A DNA stretch of 64,000 nt from Phaeocystidibacter sp965659415 (lineage in GTDB: Bacteria; Bacteroidota; Bacteroidia; Flavobacteriales; Schleiferiaceae), in assembly GCA_965659415.1 (NCBI GenBank), contig CBFHVA010000007.1, forward strand, positions 75,759 through 139,758. Direction: 5' to 3'. Position numbers and translations under genes: made by a program. Positions 31,726 through 39,291 of the stretch are shown here, one piece after another. How positions within the stretch are numbered: position 1 is the first letter of the stretch; each line of letters opens with the position of its first letter. The notes below the pieces were generated by a model, which saw only the letters and a list, made by a program, of their open reading frames with translations, searched no databases and was not told the DNA's origin.

Positions 31726-33156
31726 ATGGATCGCATCGTCCTCAATCCCGCTCAAAAGGCTCTTCGTGTAAACCTCGACCCAAATATTTACGGAACATTC
31801 GCAGAAATTGGTGCTGGTCAAGAGACGGTTCGGCATTTCTTTAGAGCAGGCGGGGCTTCTGGAACCATTGCGAAGGCGATGTCAGCTTACGATAAGGACT
31901 TTTCAGATGCGATTTACGGGAAGGAGCAAGACAATCGCTATGTAACCGAGCCGCGTTTGCGTAAAATGCTCGATCACGAGTACGGGTTGATTCGCGAGCG
32001 ATTGGATCGAGAAAAGCACCCTGAAAAGCGATTCTTCGCATTTGCGAATACCGTTGCTACCATAAATTTCGCCAAAACATTCAAAGGCCACGGCTGGCTG
32101 GGATTACGCTTTCAAACCGCCCCCGGTAAGGAGCCAAACGAGATCATCATCCACATCCGGATGCATGAAAATGAGGCGAAATATCAGCAAGAAACCATTG
32201 GAGCAATGGGCGTTAACTTGATTCACGCTGCTTTTCATCTTTGGAAAGACCCTAAGGAATTGTTGCACTCACTGTATGACAACATCTCGCGAGATGCTAT
32301 CGAAGTGGATATGGTTAATTTCTTAGGCCCAGATTTCGAGGATGTTGACAATCGACTGATGAGTTTACAACTCATCAAGAACGGGTTCACGGATGCCGTG
32401 ATTTTTGGCCCCGAAGGAAATAACCTCCTCCCTGCAGAAGTGTTGTACAAGAAGAATGTCCTTGCATTAAGAGGGTCATTTCGCCCTGTGACGAAGGTAA
32501 ATATTGACATGATTAAGAAGGGCTACCGCATGTTTGTGAAGGAACGTAAGGTAGACCGTGAGAATCTAGTTGTACTCTTCGAGATTACGCTGAACAACTT
32601 ATTAGCCGAGGGTGAAATCGATGAACAAGATTTCTTGGATCGTGCTGAAATTTTGTGCTCTTTGGGTCAAACTGTTCTCATTTCAAATTACCAGGAGTAC
32701 TACAAGCTCGTTGATTATTTTGGCCGCTTCACTTCACGTAGATCTGGTCTTATCATGGGTGTTCCCAATCTGGATGAGATATTCAATGAAAAGTATTACC
32801 GCAACTTGAACGGTGGAATTCTAGAGGCTTTCGGTAAAATATTCTCGAAGGACATCAAGATTTATGTATATCCATTCAAGCCATCTGTAAAAGCCAAGCT
32901 CACAACAACAAAGAACCTCAAGATTCACCCTCGCTTCCGCCCTATTTTTGAATATTTGATTTACAATCGACGCATTCTAGACATCGAAGGCTTTGATGAA
33001 AGCTTCCTCCATATTTTTTCAAGAGAGGTGCTGAGCAAGATTCGAGAAGGTAAATCTGGCTGGGAAGAATCCCTACCAGCCTACGTAGATAACATCATCA
33101 AAGACAATGGGTTGTTCGGATATCAATCCGAAGAAGCACCCGCAGAGGAAGAATGA
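31726..33156 (+). CDS. Conserved protein of unknown function, TFAEIGAGQE family
   Basis: 476 residues starting MDRIVLNPAQKALRVNLDP. It contains the strongly conserved-looking phrases YGTFAEIGAGQETVRHFFRAGG and TIAKAMSAYDKDFSDAIYG near the N-terminus. It has no signal peptide or membrane helix. I recognise it as a widespread bacterial family often labelled, on weak grounds, nicotinate-nucleotide adenylyltransferase; no HxGH or ISSTxxR nucleotidyltransferase motif is visible, so I do not use that name. The C-terminus is acidic (EEAPAEEE) and its last 34 bases overlap the convergent photolyase gene. Confidence 0.75.
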   Translation: MDRIVLNPAQKALRVNLDPNIYGTFAEIGAGQETVRHFFRAGGASGTIAKAMSAYDKDFSDAIYGKEQDNRYVTEPRLRKMLDHEYGLIRERLDREKHPEKRFFAFANTVATINFAKTFKGHGWLGLRFQTAPGKEPNEIIIHIRMHENEAKYQQETIGAMGVNLIHAAFHLWKDPKELLHSLYDNISRDAIEVDMVNFLGPDFEDVDNRLMSLQLIKNGFTDAVIFGPEGNNLLPAEVLYKKNVLALRGSFRPVTKVNIDMIKKGYRMFVKERKVDRENLVVLFEITLNNLLAEGEIDEQDFLDRAEILCSLGQTVLISNYQEYYKLVDYFGRFTSRRSGLIMGVPNLDEIFNEKYYRNLNGGILEAFGKIFSKDIKIYVYPFKPSVKAKLTTTKNLKIHPRFRPIFEYLIYNRRILDIEGFDESFLHIFSREVLSKIREGKSGWEESLPAYVDNIIKDNGLFGYQSEEAPAEEE

Positions 33157-34463
33157 TTGGCAGATTCTAAGCCTTCCTTATAGCGCTTGAGCGCCCTTTC
33201 TCTGGCCCATTTATGTTCTACAATTGGCTCTGGGTAGGTCGATGTACCGTATTCAGGAACCCATTTTTGAACATACTTCATGTTTTTGTCGAATTTTTGC
33301 AGCTGGGATGAAGGGTTGAAAATTCGAAAGTAAGGTGCTGCATCACAGCCACTCCCTGACGCCCATTGCCATCCTCCCACATTACTTGCCAATTCAAAAT
33401 CGAGTAATTTCTGAGCGAAATATCGCTCACCCAATCTCCAATCCAGCAGTAAATGCTTGGTCAAGAAACTAGCTACGACCATACGCACACGATTATGCAT
33501 GAACCCTGTAACATTGAGCTCGCGCATGCCAGCATCTACAAGTGGATAGCCCGTATTTCCTTCTTTCCAAGCTGAGAAATGATCGTCGTTGTGTTCCCAG
33601 ATGATTTGGTCGTAGGCGGGCTTAATGGCGTGAACTGGACTCGAAGGATGATGGAATAGTATCATTTGATAGAAATCTCTCCAGATCAATTCGTTTAAAT
33701 ACTTCTCATTGTATTGAGCGGCGAACTTGGCAAGTTTACGTAAGGAGATTGTGCCAAAACGCAGATGAACACTAAGACGAGTCGTTCCTTTGATAGCGGG
33801 GAAATTTCTGGTTTCGTCGTAGTTGTCGACAATGGACTTTTCGATTTCCCTCGACGGGTAAGTCGAATTTGCTGACACAAAGCCCATTTCTTCCAAACCA
33901 ATTAAATCGGTGTACTCCTCGGCTTTGTTAAGCTGGTCGGTTTCTTTTTCAACTGGAAAGGATTGGTAAGTAGAACTGTCGACTAACGATTTCCACTTTC
34001 GGGCGTAAGGGCTATAAACCAGATAAGGACTACCATCGTCCTTAACCACTTCATTCTTCTCGAAAATCACGTGATCCTTCGCACCCTGGAATGAAACTCC
34101 ATTTGGCTGAAATACATCTTTCAGAAGTTCAGCGTCCCTCTTTTGGGCATACGGCTCGTAATCGCGATTGGTGTAAGCGTGTGTGACGTCGTAGCGCTGT
34201 AATAATCCGCTCCACACTTCCTGCGGGGAGCCGTACAGAACCCATAAGTCAACTCCCAGCTTTCGATATTCGGTTTTAAGACGGTCTATCTCTCCATGGA
34301 TGAAAGTTACGCGGGCATCATCCTTGTCATCAAGCTCATGTAAGATATTTGAGTCAAAAATGAATAGTGGTTGAACTGGGTTCGGCCCCTTTAACGCCTT
34401 GTACAAACCGGCATTATCTTCTATTCGTAAATCTCGTCTGTGCCAAAAAATGGATAAGGGCAT
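33123..34463 (-). CDS. phr: Class I deoxyribodipyrimidine photolyase/cryptochrome
   Basis: 446 residues. An N-terminal Rossmann antenna domain (IFWHRRDLRIEDNAGL) is followed by the FAD-binding domain with GTTRLSVHLRFGTIS, LIWRDFYQMI, GYPLVDAGMRELNVTGFMHNRVRM and WQWASGSGCDAAPYFRIFNP. The last stretch includes the tryptophan nearest FAD. It uses blue light to split cyclobutane pyrimidine dimers. It is the distal gene of the sigma-crtI-crtB-idi-PTPS-folE operon, so it is probably light-induced. The nearby pterin genes fit a folate- or pterin-type antenna. Its 3' end overlaps the convergent gene by 34 bases. Some class I members are signalling cryptochromes, but the repair signature residues favour photolyase. 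Confidence 0.9.
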   Translation of the reverse strand: MPLSIFWHRRDLRIEDNAGLYKALKGPNPVQPLFIFDSNILHELDDKDDARVTFIHGEIDRLKTEYRKLGVDLWVLYGSPQEVWSGLLQRYDVTHAYTNRDYEPYAQKRDAELLKDVFQPNGVSFQGAKDHVIFEKNEVVKDDGSPYLVYSPYARKWKSLVDSSTYQSFPVEKETDQLNKAEEYTDLIGLEEMGFVSANSTYPSREIEKSIVDNYDETRNFPAIKGTTRLSVHLRFGTISLRKLAKFAAQYNEKYLNELIWRDFYQMILFHHPSSPVHAIKPAYDQIIWEHNDDHFSAWKEGNTGYPLVDAGMRELNVTGFMHNRVRMVVASFLTKHLLLDWRLGERYFAQKLLDFELASNVGGWQWASGSGCDAAPYFRIFNPSSQLQKFDKNMKYVQKWVPEYGTSTYPEPIVEHKWARERALKRYKEGLESANHSSSAGASSD

Positions 34464-34499
34464 CGTAAAAGTTTTTATACGGCCCTCATTTAGAACGTG

Positions 34500-34649
34500 C
34501 TATCTATCTCGCAGTTCAATTTCAACAAGGGCAGTGTCGTATTCATCAACGGTCTGGTTTGTTGAATTGTTCTGTTTTGAAATAACAGACTCTGGATCAA
34601 AAGGCTTGTGTTTCCAAGCAGGTTTAAAGAGCTTTTTCAGTGCTTTCAT
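34500..34649 (-). CDS. Small ORF of 49 residues between folE and phr
   Basis: ATG at 34647-34649, stop TAG at 34500-34502. The product begins MKALKKLFKPAWKHKPFD and ends ALVEIELRDR: a basic amphipathic N-terminus and an acidic C-terminus, with no cysteines, signal peptide or membrane helix. It fills most of the only sizeable gap in the light operon, lies on the same strand, and ends 36 bases before the phr start. I do not recognise a family. Its position supports reality; its length and unknown conservation argue for caution. Confidence 0.35.
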   Translation of the reverse strand: MKALKKLFKPAWKHKPFDPESVISKQNNSTNQTVDEYDTALVEIELRDR

Positions 34650-34655
34650 GTACTG

Positions 34656-34710
34656 TTTTGTGTAGCTGCGCAAGGCTACAAATCAACGCGATAACCTACA
34701 ACTGTTGGTT
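34656..34710 (-). other. Two small hairpins between folE and the small ORF
   Basis: GTAGC/GCTAC (34662-34666 with 34675-34679, extendable with flanking T/A) and AACC..ACA/TGT..GGTT (34693-34710) follow the folE stop codon on the minus strand. Neither is followed by a T-run, so neither is a standard terminator. They could be RNA-processing or mRNA-stability elements separating the pterin part from the photolyase part. Confidence 0.3.
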
Positions 34711-34713
34711 GCT

Positions 34714-35436
34714 CTAATTTTCACGAATGTATTCCAAGAACTCTTTTCTAACTGACTTCTTCTTAAATGTACCACTGTAGTGGGTGGTCACAGTGCTTGA
34801 ACCGCAATCTTCCACTCCTCTTGTCGATACACACAAATGTTCAGCGTCGATATACACGGCCACATCATCGGTTTTCAGTGACTTTTTCAGCTCATCAGCA
34901 ATTTGTTCCGTGAGTCGCTCCTGAACCTGAGGACGCTTGCTGAAATACTTAACGATGCGATTGATTTTGCTGAGGCCAACTACTTCTCCAGAAGATATAT
35001 AGGCCACATGGCACTTCCCTAGAATAGGTACGAAGTGATGTTCACAATACGATTGTACGGTAATGCCCTTTTCTACCAACATTTCCCCGTACTGGTAGCG
35101 ATTCTCAAAGAGTTTTACATCAGGCTTGTTGGCTGGATTCAAACCTTGGAAAACCTCTTTGACGTACATTTTGGCCACACGTCGAGGTGTTCCGGAAAGA
35201 CTATCATCTGTTAAGTCCATCCCCAGAATATTCAAGATATCGCGGAATTTCTCTTCGATTAAATCGATTTTCGCATCATCAGACAGCTCAAATGCATCCT
35301 TCCGAAGAGGAGTCTCTTTTGATGTCCCATGGTGTGCATCCCCTGCAAGTTCAAGTATATGCAATACTTCTTCGGGTGATGATTCGATTCTATCCTTGCG
35401 GACCACTGTATTCACAGAAGTTTCTTGGCGTTTCAT
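34714..35436 (-). CDS. folE: GTP cyclohydrolase I
   Basis: 240 residues. Zinc ligands are visible: Cys and His in SYCEHHFVPILGKCHVAYI, and Cys in HLCVSTRGVED. The core from ~residue 55 matches the family, while the first ~50 residues are an extension without known function. The enzyme opens GTP to dihydroneopterin triphosphate, the entry to folate and tetrahydropterins. Its start overlaps the upstream pyruvoyl-tetrahydropterin synthase gene by 47 bases, so translation is coupled. A second folE copy for housekeeping folate synthesis may exist elsewhere. Confidence 0.93.
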   Translation of the reverse strand: MKRQETSVNTVVRKDRIESSPEEVLHILELAGDAHHGTSKETPLRKDAFELSDDAKIDLIEEKFRDILNILGMDLTDDSLSGTPRRVAKMYVKEVFQGLNPANKPDVKLFENRYQYGEMLVEKGITVQSYCEHHFVPILGKCHVAYISSGEVVGLSKINRIVKYFSKRPQVQERLTEQIADELKKSLKTDDVAVYIDAEHLCVSTRGVEDCGSSTVTTHYSGTFKKKSVRKEFLEYIREN

Positions 35437-35809
35437 AAAGGGTCACTTTTAAGGTGTGTTCAACGGGAATATTGGGTCTCAACCATTCCCAGATGGTAAC
35501 AGCAATCAGCTCAGCAGTAGGAATTCTCTCTTCTTTGAAGATTTCTACTTCTTCATTCAGATTCTTGTGATCGAGCCGATCTTCAACTTTCTCTTTTATT
35601 AAGTCTTTGAGCACTTTCATATCCATCACATAACCTGTAGATGGATCTATAGTTCCGCGCACTGACACAATGAGTTCATAATTGTGACCGTGGTAACGTG
35701 GGTTGTTGCACTTGCCAAATACAGCGTCATTTTCTGCTTCACTCCAGTTTGCATTGTACAAACGGTGTGCAGCGTTAAAATGAGCATGACGACTTACTGT
35801 GACTTTCAC
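35390..35809 (-). CDS. 6-pyruvoyl-tetrahydropterin / 6-carboxytetrahydropterin synthase
   Basis: 139 residues. Zinc-binding histidines lie in HFNAAHRL and HGHNY. The catalytic cysteine lies in FGKCNNPRYHGHNY, which is closer to animal-type PTPS than to many bacterial QueD. RLDHKNLN and the PTAE motif are also present. The enzyme acts on dihydroneopterin triphosphate, the FolE product, giving a pyruvoyl- or carboxy-tetrahydropterin. It overlaps idi by 4 bases and folE by 47, forming a compact pterin module inside the carotenoid/photolyase operon. The product could serve tetrahydrobiopterin-like cofactors, queuosine, or a photoreceptor pterin; the sequence alone does not decide. Confidence 0.88.
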   Translation of the reverse strand: MKVTVSRHAHFNAAHRLYNANWSEAENDAVFGKCNNPRYHGHNYELIVSVRGTIDPSTGYVMDMKVLKDLIKEKVEDRLDHKNLNEEVEIFKEERIPTAELIAVTIWEWLRPNIPVEHTLKVTLYETPRNFCEYSGPQG

Positions 35810-36321
35810 GCTTTCACTTCTTGAATGAAACGTTCGAAGATGATCTTAAACCACTCGGTGTAACTCTCTGGGTTATTCTTCACATCTTCCACCAATTCGT
35901 CAATTTCAATCCATCTCCAGCTGGCCACTTCTTCTGGATTAGGTTCAGGCTCATCATCATAGTAACCTACCAGCACATGATCATATTCATGTTCTGTTAG
36001 TCCGCCATCGAGTTCGGCTCGGTAGATAAATTCGAGTACTTTCTCCACATCCGTGTCAAAACCCATCTCTTCTTGCAGCCTGCGATGAGCGGCTTCCACT
36101 ACAGTTTCACCTTCTCGAGGATGACTGCAGCAGGCATTGGTCCATAGGCCTCCTGAATGATACTTGTGAAGGGCGCGTTGATGAATCATCATTTGCCCTT
36201 TGGAATTGAGAATGAATACTGAGAAAGCTCTGTGAAGAAGACCTTTCTCGTGGGCTTCCATTTTCTCCATCAGCCCGAGCGATTCATCATGCTCATTGAC
36301 CAGGATAACGTGTTCTGCCAT
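35806..36321 (-). CDS. idi: Isopentenyl-diphosphate delta-isomerase, type I
   Basis: 171 residues with the Nudix-like type I fold. The catalytic cysteine lies in TNACCSHPREGE. The catalytic glutamate/histidine cluster is LTEHEYDHVLVG, and metal-binding histidines are in MIHQRALHKYHSGGLW. It interconverts IPP and DMAPP, the five-carbon precursors of carotenoids. It lies 18 bases after crtB and overlaps the pterin gene by 4, so it is part of the same transcript. Confidence 0.93.
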   Translation of the reverse strand: MAEHVILVNEHDESLGLMEKMEAHEKGLLHRAFSVFILNSKGQMMIHQRALHKYHSGGLWTNACCSHPREGETVVEAAHRRLQEEMGFDTDVEKVLEFIYRAELDGGLTEHEYDHVLVGYYDDEPEPNPEEVASWRWIEIDELVEDVKNNPESYTEWFKIIFERFIQEVKA

Positions 36322-36339
36322 TTAAGTAAAATGTATCCG

Positions 36340-37179
36340 TTAAAGTAAATTAAAACTGTGACGAAGGTATGAACTCACAAAGAGCCTATACTTTCTTCTG
36401 TTTGGAATTCGAATGCGCTCTTTGAAGACTATGCTAGAGTGTGTGCGCTTGATTTTTCGAAAGAGTGAATAGTAGTAAACGTAGGCTATGTAAACTCCAA
36501 AGCGAGCTCCTTTGGGAAGTTGAACTATGCCAGCGTAACCATCTGCAAAGTCCTTTTCAATATCCTCTTCGATTCTCTTCTTCGCTTCTTCATCGAAATT
36601 CCCCAAGTCAACATCGGGGAAATAGGTTCTACCGAGTTCATGGAAGTCGGCTGACAAATCGCGCAAAAAGTTAATCTTTTGAAACGCCGACCCTAAGCTC
36701 ATTGCAGATGGCGTCAATCGATCATACTCTGATTGATTCCCTTCCAAGAAGACCTTTAGGCACATCAGGCCAACTACTTCAGCACTTCCAAGTATATAAG
36801 TGTTATACGCATCCTGATCATATTCGCGATCAGGATCCAGATCCATTTCCATACTCTTGAGAAACGTCTCTATCAGATTCAGGTCGATATTGTATTGATG
36901 CACCACGGCCTGAAAACTATTAAGAATAGGATTCAAACTGATACCATCCTCAATGGCCTGATAAGTATCTCTTTTGAAATCGGCTAACAATCTAGCCTTC
37001 GAATAGGAATGAAACGTGTCTACAATCTCATCCGCGAAGCGGACAAAACCGTAAATCGCATAGATTGGATCGTGCAATTCCCTTTTGAGTCCAAGAATAC
37101 CAAGTGTGAACGAAGTGCTGTATCGTTGGGTTACGATTCGGCTCGTTTTGAACGAAAGCTGGTCGAATAGAACTTTCAT
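36340..37179 (-). CDS. crtB: Phytoene synthase
   Basis: 279 residues. The two aspartate-rich motifs of the squalene/phytoene synthase family are present: DEIVD in FVRFADEIVDTF, and RDLSADFHELGRTYFP. The enzyme condenses two geranylgeranyl diphosphates to phytoene, the first committed step of carotenoid synthesis. It overlaps crtI by 4 bases. The combination crtI-crtB-idi indicates that carotenoids, rather than hopanoids, are the product. Confidence 0.92.
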   Translation of the reverse strand: MKVLFDQLSFKTSRIVTQRYSTSFTLGILGLKRELHDPIYAIYGFVRFADEIVDTFHSYSKARLLADFKRDTYQAIEDGISLNPILNSFQAVVHQYNIDLNLIETFLKSMEMDLDPDREYDQDAYNTYILGSAEVVGLMCLKVFLEGNQSEYDRLTPSAMSLGSAFQKINFLRDLSADFHELGRTYFPDVDLGNFDEEAKKRIEEDIEKDFADGYAGIVQLPKGARFGVYIAYVYYYSLFRKIKRTHSSIVFKERIRIPNRRKYRLFVSSYLRHSFNLL

Positions 37180-38660
37180 GCGGTTCGTTTTAGTTTGTCC
37201 TTTACAATCTCGTCGGCCACCACTTGACCTGATATTAAGCTTGGAGGGACACCCGGACCAGGTGTGGTTAACTGACCGGTATAGTATAGGTTGGGTACTT
37301 TCGAGCTCTTCATTTTTGGTTTCAGAATGGCTGTCTGATCTAGCGTATTGGCCAGGCCATATGCATTCCCTTTAAAGGCGTAGTAGTCCTTGACAAAATC
37401 AGTGTGAGCATAGTCGCGGCGGTAAACGATGTGCTCACGATAGTCGATTCCCGTGTGATCTTTGATTCTATCCATAACAACCTGAAAATATTCCTCTTGT
37501 ATATCCGCTGTTTCTGGCATATCCGGAGCTGTAGGAATAAGTATGAACATATTCTCATGTCCTTCAGGTGCCACGGATGAGTCTGTAAGTGAAGGCGCAG
37601 AAACATAGAACAACGGATCTTTTGGCCATTGTGGCTTATCATAAATAGACTCTGCATGAGCATTAAAATCAGTGTCGAAGAATAGATTGTGATGCAAAAG
37701 CCCTTCTACTCTTCTATTCAGACCGATGTAATACAATAAACTACTCGGTGCTAATTTGCGATTATTCCAATATTTTTCTGAGTAAGCTCTTGATTCTTTG
37801 CGCAGTATGTTTTGCTCAACATGATGATAGTCTGCACCCGCTACTACCACATCTGCATCATAATTCCCACGAAGTGTAACAACAGTACGAATACTATCAC
37901 CTTCGTATAAAAAGCTTTGAACTTCTTCGTTTAAACGAATCGTCACTCCCTTCTCCTCTGCCAAACGGGTCATGCCCTCCACAATCTTATGCATGCCTCC
38001 TTTAGGATACCAAGTTCCCAAGGCCATATCTGCATAATTCATTAGGCTATAAAGAGCAGGCGTATTCTTTGGCATTGCACCTAAGAAAAGAATGGGAAAT
38101 TCGAGAAGTTGAATCAGCTTCTCATTTTTGAATGATTTGCGGATGTAGGTCTTCATGGAAGTTAATAGGTGCATTTGAATCAATCCTTTCAAAACACGCA
38201 TGTCTGCGAATTCCATCAAACTTCGACCGGGTTTATACACCAGTTCTTTTATACCTACTTCGTATTTGTAAGCCGCTTCTTGTAAAAACCTCTTGAGTTT
38301 CTCTCCGCTTCCTGATTCAATCGAGTTGAACAACGCATACAATTCGGCAGGGTTTGCAGGAAGGTCAACAGGTCCGTCGCTAAAATACACCCGATAGGAA
38401 GGGTCAAGACGCTCTAGTTCGTAATAATCTCCCACCTTTTTGCCAAAGCGTGCGAAGTAATCCTCAAACACGTCGGGCATCCAATACCACGATGGACCCA
38501 TATCATAGGTAAATCCACTGGCTTTGAATTGACGAGCTCGACCACCCGTCTGCTCGTTCTTCTCTAGGATAGTAACGTCATAGCCTTTTTCAGCTAAAGA
38601 CGTAGCCGCTGAGAGACCGGCAAAGCCGCTCCCAATTACAATGGCAGTTGGTTTGTTCAT
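37176..38660 (-). CDS. crtI: Phytoene desaturase
   Basis: 494 residues. The N-terminal dinucleotide-binding motif AIVIGSGFAGLSAATSLAE, with EKNEQTGGRARQF, binds FAD. The C-terminal signature LTTPGPGVPPSLISGQVVADEI is typical of CrtI enzymes. The enzyme introduces double bases-of-conjugation bonds into phytoene, giving lycopene or a related polyene. It is 4 bases downstream of the ECF sigma gene and overlaps crtB by 4 bases. No carotenoid cyclase or hydroxylase gene is in the window, so the final pigment is unknown. Confidence 0.93.
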   Translation of the reverse strand: MNKPTAIVIGSGFAGLSAATSLAEKGYDVTILEKNEQTGGRARQFKASGFTYDMGPSWYWMPDVFEDYFARFGKKVGDYYELERLDPSYRVYFSDGPVDLPANPAELYALFNSIESGSGEKLKRFLQEAAYKYEVGIKELVYKPGRSLMEFADMRVLKGLIQMHLLTSMKTYIRKSFKNEKLIQLLEFPILFLGAMPKNTPALYSLMNYADMALGTWYPKGGMHKIVEGMTRLAEEKGVTIRLNEEVQSFLYEGDSIRTVVTLRGNYDADVVVAGADYHHVEQNILRKESRAYSEKYWNNRKLAPSSLLYYIGLNRRVEGLLHHNLFFDTDFNAHAESIYDKPQWPKDPLFYVSAPSLTDSSVAPEGHENMFILIPTAPDMPETADIQEEYFQVVMDRIKDHTGIDYREHIVYRRDYAHTDFVKDYYAFKGNAYGLANTLDQTAILKPKMKSSKVPNLYYTGQLTTPGPGVPPSLISGQVVADEIVKDKLKRTA

Positions 38661-38664
38661 GAGC

Positions 38665-39174
38665 CTATTTGATGCGATAGTCCTGTAACTTGGACATCAT
38701 TTTCTTCCTTGCCAAGAAGATACGGCTTTTTACGGTACCCAACGGGATGTTGAGGATTTCAGAAATCTCCTCATACTTGTAGCCGTTGTAGTGCATCATA
38801 AAGGCCTCGAGGTAGTTCTTTTCAATGGACTCTACCTGCTTCATTATATACTCATGATCAGCTAAACGATCCGTTTCAATCGTTTTGCCCGGAGCCACAC
38901 TGTTGATGAAATAACGGTTGTCCGTGTCATCTACAAAAGTGTTCTGGTTCTTTTTCTTGCGGTAATTGTTGATGAAGGTGTTTTTCATGATGGTATACAA
39001 CCATCCCTTCAAATTGGTACCCTTTCGGTACTTGTCTTGATTCTTGATAGCCTTGTAGAAGGTCTCCTGAATCAAATCTTCTGCATCGTCCATTTGCTTC
39101 GTAAGCTTTAGGGCTAACTGCTTTAGAAACTGGTGATGCTCATTTATTAAAACTCCGAAATCTGCGTTGGACAT
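38665..39174 (-). CDS. ECF-type RNA polymerase sigma factor heading the carotenoid operon
   Basis: 169 residues. Region 2 is AEDLIQETFYKAIKNQDKYRKGTNLKGWLYTIMKNTFINNYRKK. Region 4 is YEEISEILNIPLGTVKSRIFLARKKM. No anti-sigma gene is adjacent. It lies 4 bases before crtI and behind a CarH/LitR-like regulator gene, an arrangement parallel to the LitR-LitS-crt organisation of Streptomyces, where the sigma factor carries the light signal. I start at the ATG at 39174; a TTG two codons upstream is less likely. The promoter at 39205-39212 lies inside the putative operator. Confidence 0.9.
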   Translation of the reverse strand: MSNADFGVLINEHHQFLKQLALKLTKQMDDAEDLIQETFYKAIKNQDKYRKGTNLKGWLYTIMKNTFINNYRKKKNQNTFVDDTDNRYFINSVAPGKTIETDRLADHEYIMKQVESIEKNYLEAFMMHYNGYKYEEISEILNIPLGTVKSRIFLARKKMMSKLQDYRIK

Positions 39175-39187
39175 GGTCAAGCTATTT

Positions 39188-39291
39188 GTTCAACTATTTG
39201 AATTCAAAGTTAAACAAAATGTTGAAACATCAAAAGGTTTTGTAGAAGTTTAAGTTACAATGTGTTAAACAAAAACTTAGGCTTGTTTAAC
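39188..39291. promoter_or_regulatory. Array of GTTnAAC half sites, candidate CarH-type operator of the carotenoid operon
   Basis: GTTCAAC (39188), GTTAAAC (39209), GTTGAAAC (39221), GTTTAAG (39248), GTTAAAC (39264) and GTTTAAC (39285) fall within 104 bases. Two pairs, 39188/39209 and 39264/39285, are exactly 21 bp apart, two helical turns. One pair flanks the -7 element of the sigma gene. CarH-type regulators bind as tetramers to repeated sites overlapping the promoter. Confidence 0.55.
39205..39212 (-). promoter_or_regulatory. TAACTTTG -7 element of the sigma-crt operon
   Basis: An exact TAnnTTTG on the minus strand with a -33-like TTTTG 21 bases upstream (39236-39231). It is embedded in the GTTnAAC array and gives a leader of about 25 bases. 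Confidence 0.65.

Noticed and set aside
34399..34665. Plus-strand open frame of 88 codons overlapping the phr start
   Set aside because: It is antisense to phr and to the small minus-strand ORF, cysteine- and serine-rich without a domain, and has no promoter. The minus-strand frame in the gap is the better candidate.
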